Source: G963663315 sp963668255
GTDB lineage: Bacteria > Pseudomonadota > Gammaproteobacteria > Arenicellales > Poriferihabitantaceae
NCBI GenBank assembly: GCA_965116595.1
Contig: OZ220708.1
Coordinates: 2,232,001 to 2,296,000 of the forward strand
DNA length: 64,000 nucleotides
Direction: 5' to 3'
Shown here: piece by piece, positions 60,118 through 64,000 of the stretch
How the letters are laid out: each line of letters opens with the position of its first letter
Numbering within the stretch: the first letter of the stretch is position 1
Program-made: the position numbers and the translations under genes
The notes under the pieces: model-generated
Told to the model about the DNA's origin: nothing
The model's database searches: none
Seen by the model: only the letters and a program-made list of their open reading frames with translations

Positions 60118-61176
60118 TCAGGTGTTGCGACGTTGTTGAACAGCGTTTGCCAGTTCAGCAATCATCTCTTCAGTAGTGTCAATGTCGATACAGGCATCGG
60201 TGATGCTTTGTCCATAAGTCTTTGTCTGCCCATCGATCACATTCTGACGACCTGCCACTAGGTGACTTTCAATCATGACGCCTGTAATCCTATGGTCTCC
60301 GGAAGCGATCTGTCCTGCCACGTCGCTACAAACCCCTACCTGGTTTTCATGCACTTTCATGCTGTTGGCATGACTGAAATCAATCATCACCTGGGGTCTC
60401 AATCCTGCTGCGGACAGTTTGTTACACGCCTCGTTTACGCTTTGTCTGTCGTAGTTTGGTGATTTGCCTCCGCGCAATATGATATGGCAGTCCAGGTTGC
60501 CCGAGGTACTGAAAATGGCGGACTGTCCTGATTTGGTCAGTGACAAAAAATGATGGGGTCTGGCAGCCGCCCGTATCCCGTCCACTGCAATATCCAGATT
60601 ACCATTGGTTCCGTTCTTGAACCCGACCGGGCAGGACAGCCCGGAACTCAATTCCCTGTGCACCTGGCTTTCCGTGGTTCTGGCGCCGATCGCTCCCCAC
60701 GAAATCAAATCAGCAACGTATTGCGGAGTGATGATATCCAGATACTCGGTCCCTGCGGGAACCCCGAGATTATTCAAATCAAGCAATAACTTTCTTGCAG
60801 TTCGCAATCCCTTGTTGATATCGAAGGTATCATTCAGATCAGGGTCATTGATCAATCCTTTCCAGCCTACCGTGGTTCGGGGCTTTTCAAAGTATACCCG
60901 CATCACGATGACCAGATCCTTCTGGTATTTTTCTCTCAGGTGCAGTAATCGCCCGGCATACTCAATCGCTGCAGCCGGGTCATGGATTGAGCAGGGTCCC
61001 GAAATGATCAACAGCCGGTCATCGTTTCCTGCCAGAATATTGTGTATTGACTCCCGGGTAGTCAATGTTGTCATGACCGAACGATCAGATAAAGGTAACT
61101 CGGCATTGATTTTTTCCGGGTTGATTACCTTTTTGATGCTGACAATTCGCAAGTCATCTGTTTTGATTGTTGTCAC
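60118..61176 (-). CDS. aroG: 3-deoxy-D-arabino-heptulosonate 7-phosphate synthase, class I (AroF/G/H type)
   Basis: A 352-residue enzyme with LIISGPCSIHDPAAAIEYA (the phosphate-binding and metal-ligand Cys region), VMRVYFEKPRTTVGWKGLIN, GARTTESQVHRELSSGLSCP and PQVMIDFSHANS, all hallmarks of microbial class I-alpha DAHP synthase. It condenses phosphoenolpyruvate and erythrose 4-phosphate in the first step of the shikimate pathway. Which of the Phe-, Tyr- or Trp-sensitive types it is cannot be told. It is divergent from the second MttB-like gene and upstream of sat with a 29-base gap. Confidence 0.95.
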   Translation of the reverse strand: MTTIKTDDLRIVSIKKVINPEKINAELPLSDRSVMTTLTTRESIHNILAGNDDRLLIISGPCSIHDPAAAIEYAGRLLHLREKYQKDLVIVMRVYFEKPRTTVGWKGLINDPDLNDTFDINKGLRTARKLLLDLNNLGVPAGTEYLDIITPQYVADLISWGAIGARTTESQVHRELSSGLSCPVGFKNGTNGNLDIAVDGIRAAARPHHFLSLTKSGQSAIFSTSGNLDCHIILRGGKSPNYDRQSVNEACNKLSAAGLRPQVMIDFSHANSMKVHENQVGVCSDVAGQIASGDHRITGVMIESHLVAGRQNVIDGQTKTYGQSITDACIDIDTTEEMIAELANAVQQRRNT

Positions 61177-61242
61177 GTGCGGATCCTGTGGTCGAAAATC
61201 AAAAGGATGGATTGTACTTTTATCACCATCAACTGTTAAGTG

Positions 61243-61270
61243 ATTATTGTAAAAAAAGCTGTATTAACAA
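61243..61270 (-). promoter_or_regulatory. Candidate promoter of aroG in an A/T-rich divergent region
   Basis: On the minus strand TTGTTA (61270-61265) and AATAAT (61248-61243) are 16 bases apart, about 67 bases upstream of the aroG start. The 261-base gap 61177-61437 is notably A/T-rich here. Nothing else convincing was seen in it, and no clear promoter for the plus-strand MttB-like gene. Confidence 0.35.
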
Positions 61271-61437
61271 TTAATCACCTTGATTGAGGCGCTCTTTGTA
61301 CAGCTTCAGATTCCAGGGATGGTGACCGGGATGACCCGGACAACGTGTGTGAACTGGTGGATTCAGCCGAGTATTTAATGGTATCTTATTCCCAGTGTAA
61401 TTTTCAGTACAACCAACTCCAACGGCGGGCATACTTT

Positions 61438-63039
61438 ATGGGTCGAAGAGCAGGCGGTAGAGAAGCGAGGAAAGCATTAAGGGCGGCGCCTCTGGCGGAA
61501 GAAATCAAACCGGTCAGGCCGGGTCAGCTCGGCGGGCGATTCAAGCCGTTGACCGAAGACCAGTTAAAACGGGTGCATGAGTCGATGCTGGATCTGCTGG
61601 AGAATGTCGGGTTTTCCAGAGCGATTCCGTCCTGCATTGAAGCGGTCACTAGGGCCGGGGGTATTTATACTGATGACGGGCGGTTGCTGTTTCCGAGGGA
61701 TTTGATTGATTGGACCATGGAGAATTGTGCAAGGAATATCGCACTGTATGGGCAGTCTCCCGGGCATGACATGCACTTGAGCGGCAACAAGGTATATTTC
61801 GGGACCGCAGGCGCGGCGGTTCATGTTGCCGATGAGTGGAAGGAACATGACAAATATCCCGGTGCAGGGGCTTACCGGGAATCCACTGTGCAGGATTTGT
61901 ATGATGCGGCGCGCCTGGTTGATCATCACGAACATATTCACTTCTTCCAGCGTTGCATGGTAGCCCGGGATATTGAAGAGCCCGCCTCTATGGACCTGAA
62001 CACCACGTATGCGGCTGTGTCCGGGACAGTCAAGCATTGCGGTGTCAGTTATGTTGAGCCCGAACATGCGGTCGAGGGTTTGAAAATGCTGTTTGAGATT
62101 GCTGGCGGGGAGGATAAATGGAGGGCAAGGCCGTTTGCCAGTCTGTCCTGTTGTTTCGTCGTTCCGCCATTGAGATTTGCAGCGGATGCCTGCCGGGTCA
62201 TGGAGGTTTGCATAGAAGGGGGTATGCCGATTCTGCTTCTGGCCGCGGGGCAGGCGGGGGCAACCAGTCCGGCATCTCTGGCCGGCGCCGTGGTTCAGGA
62301 ATGTGCTGAGTCGCTGGGAGCGCTCACCTATGTCAACCTGATGAAAAAGGGCCATCCTGCGATCTTTGGTCCCTGGCCATTTGTTTCTGATTTGCGCACT
62401 GGTGCGATGAGTGGCGGCAGTGGTGAACAGGCGGTATTGATGGCGGCCTGTGGTCAGGTCGGTCGATATCTTGATTTACCGACAGGCGTTGCGGCAGGTA
62501 TGGCCGACTCAAAGATTCCGGATGCGCAATCGGGCTACGAGAAAGCCTATACCCTGGCATTGTCTGGCCACAGCGGCGCCAACCTGATCTATGAATCAGT
62601 CGGCATGCAAGGCAGTTTGCTGGGTTTCAGTTTTTCTGGCGCAACCATCGACAATGATATGCTGGGTGCGATCAACCGCAGTGTCCGGGGGGTTGAAATT
62701 GATGATGACAATCTTGCTCTGGAGGTGATTGCCGATGTTTGCCTCAACGGTCCCGAACATTTTCTGGGCCATCAGGCGACATTGAGCAGAATGGAAAGCG
62801 ACTATGTTTATCCCGATGTCGGAAATCGCCTGACCCCGGCTGAATGGCAGGAATATGGCTCCAGGTCGGTGGAGCAGGTGGCAGAGGAAAGAACCAAAGA
62901 AATTCTGGAAACGCATTTCCCCTCCCACATATCCGATGAACTGGATGCCCGTTTGCGGCAGAAATTTGATATTCGCCTGCCCCGTGAACAAATGAAGCGG
63001 AAAATCAAAGGCAATGGCCGGGAGAGTGACAATGAGTGA
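61438..63039 (+). CDS. MttB-family (trimethylamine:corrinoid methyltransferase-like) protein, non-pyrrolysine, copy 2
   Basis: Start set at ATG 61438, whose product begins MGRRAGGREARKALRAA, the Arg/Gly-rich opening usual in this family; the frame extends upstream without family similarity. The 533-residue protein shares many blocks with copy 1 at 22723: GNKVYFGTAGAAV, PFVSDLRTGAMSGGSGE, VAAGMADSKIPDAQSGYEKA and FLGHQATLSRMESDYVYP. No in-frame amber codon is present. It overlaps the next gene, a dimethylglycine/sarcosine-dehydrogenase-like oxidoreductase, by eight bases. A methyltransferase and an oxidative demethylase would therefore be made together. Likely substrate is a quaternary amine such as glycine betaine, by inference. 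Confidence 0.86.
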   Translation: MGRRAGGREARKALRAAPLAEEIKPVRPGQLGGRFKPLTEDQLKRVHESMLDLLENVGFSRAIPSCIEAVTRAGGIYTDDGRLLFPRDLIDWTMENCARNIALYGQSPGHDMHLSGNKVYFGTAGAAVHVADEWKEHDKYPGAGAYRESTVQDLYDAARLVDHHEHIHFFQRCMVARDIEEPASMDLNTTYAAVSGTVKHCGVSYVEPEHAVEGLKMLFEIAGGEDKWRARPFASLSCCFVVPPLRFAADACRVMEVCIEGGMPILLLAAGQAGATSPASLAGAVVQECAESLGALTYVNLMKKGHPAIFGPWPFVSDLRTGAMSGGSGEQAVLMAACGQVGRYLDLPTGVAAGMADSKIPDAQSGYEKAYTLALSGHSGANLIYESVGMQGSLLGFSFSGATIDNDMLGAINRSVRGVEIDDDNLALEVIADVCLNGPEHFLGHQATLSRMESDYVYPDVGNRLTPAEWQEYGSRSVEQVAEERTKEILETHFPSHISDELDARLRQKFDIRLPREQMKRKIKGNGRESDNE

Positions 63040-64000
63040 CAAACATCTGCCGCGGCAGGCCCGGGTCGTCATAGTCGGAGGTGGTGTGATGGGGGCGGGG
63101 CTGGCCCTGCATCTGGCGCAGGAAGGCTGGACCGACACACTGCTAGTCGAGAAGGGTGAATTGACCTCCGGCTCCACCTGGCATGCTGCCGGTCAGTGTC
63201 CGAGCTTTATTGCCGATTACAATATGGCAAAAATTCATGACCATGGGGTCAGACTTTATCCTCAACTGGAAGCATTGACTGGCCAGTACGTAAGCTGGCA
63301 CGGCTGTGGCGGCATTCGATTTGCCTATAACCACGCGGAAGTGGAATGGTTTCATCGTGTTGCCGGAGTGGGCAGGCTGATCGGATTTGATTGCGAAATC
63401 ATTGATCCGGCCAAGATCAAGGCGTTGATTCCTTACGCCAATATCGAAGGTGTACTGGCTGGAGTATGGACGCTGTCAGACGGCCATGTCGATCCGGCCG
63501 GAGTGTGCAATGCCATGGCAAAAGGAGCTCGCCAGTTGGGGGTGAACATTGTCACAGGCAACAGGGTGACAGACATCAGACAGCGAAAATCAGGGGATTG
63601 GGAAGTGTTTACCGAACAGGGTAACGTGATTGCCGAGCACGTGGTTAATGCTGCGGGATGTTACGCCAGGCAAGTGGCCCGGATGGCAGGTACTGATGTG
63701 CCGCTGATCAACATGAAACATACTTACCTTGTGACCGACACGGTGCAGGAATTTCTTGACAGGGAGGATGAGATGCCTGTAATCCGCGACCCCTGGCCGT
63801 CATCCTATTATCGGCAGGAGCAAAAATCCGGATTGATCGGCATCTATGAGAAGCGAAATTCACAGGCCTGCTGGACTCATCGGGGCGGGTGGCCGGAATG
63901 GGATGCAGAAAACGAACTGTTTGATCCTGACCTGGATAACCTCATGCCGTACATCGAACGTGTGATGGAACGGATGCCCATGTGGAGTGAATTGGGCATT
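63032..64000 (+). CDS. Dimethylglycine/sarcosine dehydrogenase-like FAD oxidoreductase, truncated by the window end
   Basis: The ATG at 63032 overlaps the end of the MttB-like gene, and the frame stays open to base 64000 (323 codons), so the gene continues beyond the window. The first domain is a DAO-type FAD fold with VVIVGGGVMGAGLALHLA and the segment SGSTWHAAGQ. His51 there corresponds to the histidine that binds FAD covalently in dimethylglycine and sarcosine dehydrogenases. Family members usually carry a C-terminal GcvT-like folate domain, which would lie outside the window. It probably oxidatively demethylates the tertiary or secondary amine left after the MttB-like step, passing formaldehyde-level carbon to tetrahydrofolate. 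Confidence 0.85.
   Translation, partial: MSDKHLPRQARVVIVGGGVMGAGLALHLAQEGWTDTLLVEKGELTSGSTWHAAGQCPSFIADYNMAKIHDHGVRLYPQLEALTGQYVSWHGCGGIRFAYNHAEVEWFHRVAGVGRLIGFDCEIIDPAKIKALIPYANIEGVLAGVWTLSDGHVDPAGVCNAMAKGARQLGVNIVTGNRVTDIRQRKSGDWEVFTEQGNVIAEHVVNAAGCYARQVARMAGTDVPLINMKHTYLVTDTVQEFLDREDEMPVIRDPWPSSYYRQEQKSGLIGIYEKRNSQACWTHRGGWPEWDAENELFDPDLDNLMPYIERVMERMPMWSELGI

Noticed and set aside
1..64000. Prophage, integrative element, toxin-antitoxin or defence island
   Set aside because: No integrase, transposase, phage structural, restriction or toxin-antitoxin genes were recognised. Gene content is metabolic and housekeeping throughout.

Overview
The window reads as a continuous chromosomal segment of a Gram-negative proteobacterium, most likely a marine or symbiotic gammaproteobacterium. 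The support is the set of housekeeping genes: sdhCDAB-sdhE, ygfZ, rpsO-pnp, an Asd of the proteobacterial type, Prc, and a complete aapJQMP operon. Base composition is moderate (about 50% G+C by eye). I found no rRNA, tRNA, integrase, transposase or CRISPR array. Coding density is high: no gap between genes exceeds about 260 bases.

Layout. 0-4.6 kb (minus): prc, a 2-phosphoglycerate kinase homologue and the start of apgM form a tight operon, followed by an ArsR-methyltransferase fusion gene. 4.6-9.9 kb (plus): a phosphate-starvation operon pstS-pstC-pstA-pstB-phoU behind a duplicated Pho-box-like promoter, with an intrinsic terminator after pstS. 9.9-12.6 kb: a CysB-type regulator divergent from a glnK-amtB ammonium pair. 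12.8-24.3 kb: a FadN-type beta-oxidation enzyme divergent from a branched-chain-type ABC transporter (LivG and LivF fused in one protein). The transporter genes are followed on the same strand by a trimethylamine-dehydrogenase-family flavoenzyme and a non-pyrrolysine MttB-family methyltransferase. 24.3-29 kb: ygfZ divergent from sdhCDAB-sdhE. 29.1-35.9 kb (minus): an RND efflux pump pair, an M81/MlrC-like metalloprotein, and asd. 36-39.2 kb (plus): rpsO, pnp and a short RodZ-like protein. 39.3-42.1 kb: a two-component system and an AlkA-type glycosylase.

From 61.2 kb down to 42.1 kb almost everything is on the minus strand. In transcription order it runs: DAHP synthase, ATP sulfurylase, a class III aminotransferase, an unrecognised 306-residue protein, an FMN 2-hydroxyacid oxidase, a 2-hydroxyacyl-CoA-lyase-like ThDP enzyme, a hydroxyisourate-hydrolase-like protein, a DmdA-like tetrahydrofolate demethylase, gcvT-gcvH-gcvP, lipA, then aapJ-aapQ-aapM-aapP. 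The right end (plus) carries a second MttB-family gene overlapping a truncated dimethylglycine/sarcosine-dehydrogenase-like gene.

How it fits together (inference): the accessory content points to uptake and demethylation of methylated amines and organosulfur compounds, with methyl groups passing to tetrahydrofolate and glycine entering the glycine cleavage system. Phosphate, ammonium and amino-acid uptake systems suggest an organism adapted to scarce nutrients. The least explained parts are the two MttB-like genes with no corrinoid protein nearby, the TMADH-like enzyme with an altered substrate pocket, and the ThDP enzyme/hydroxyacid oxidase/unknown protein/aminotransferase cluster beside dmdA and the glycine cleavage genes.
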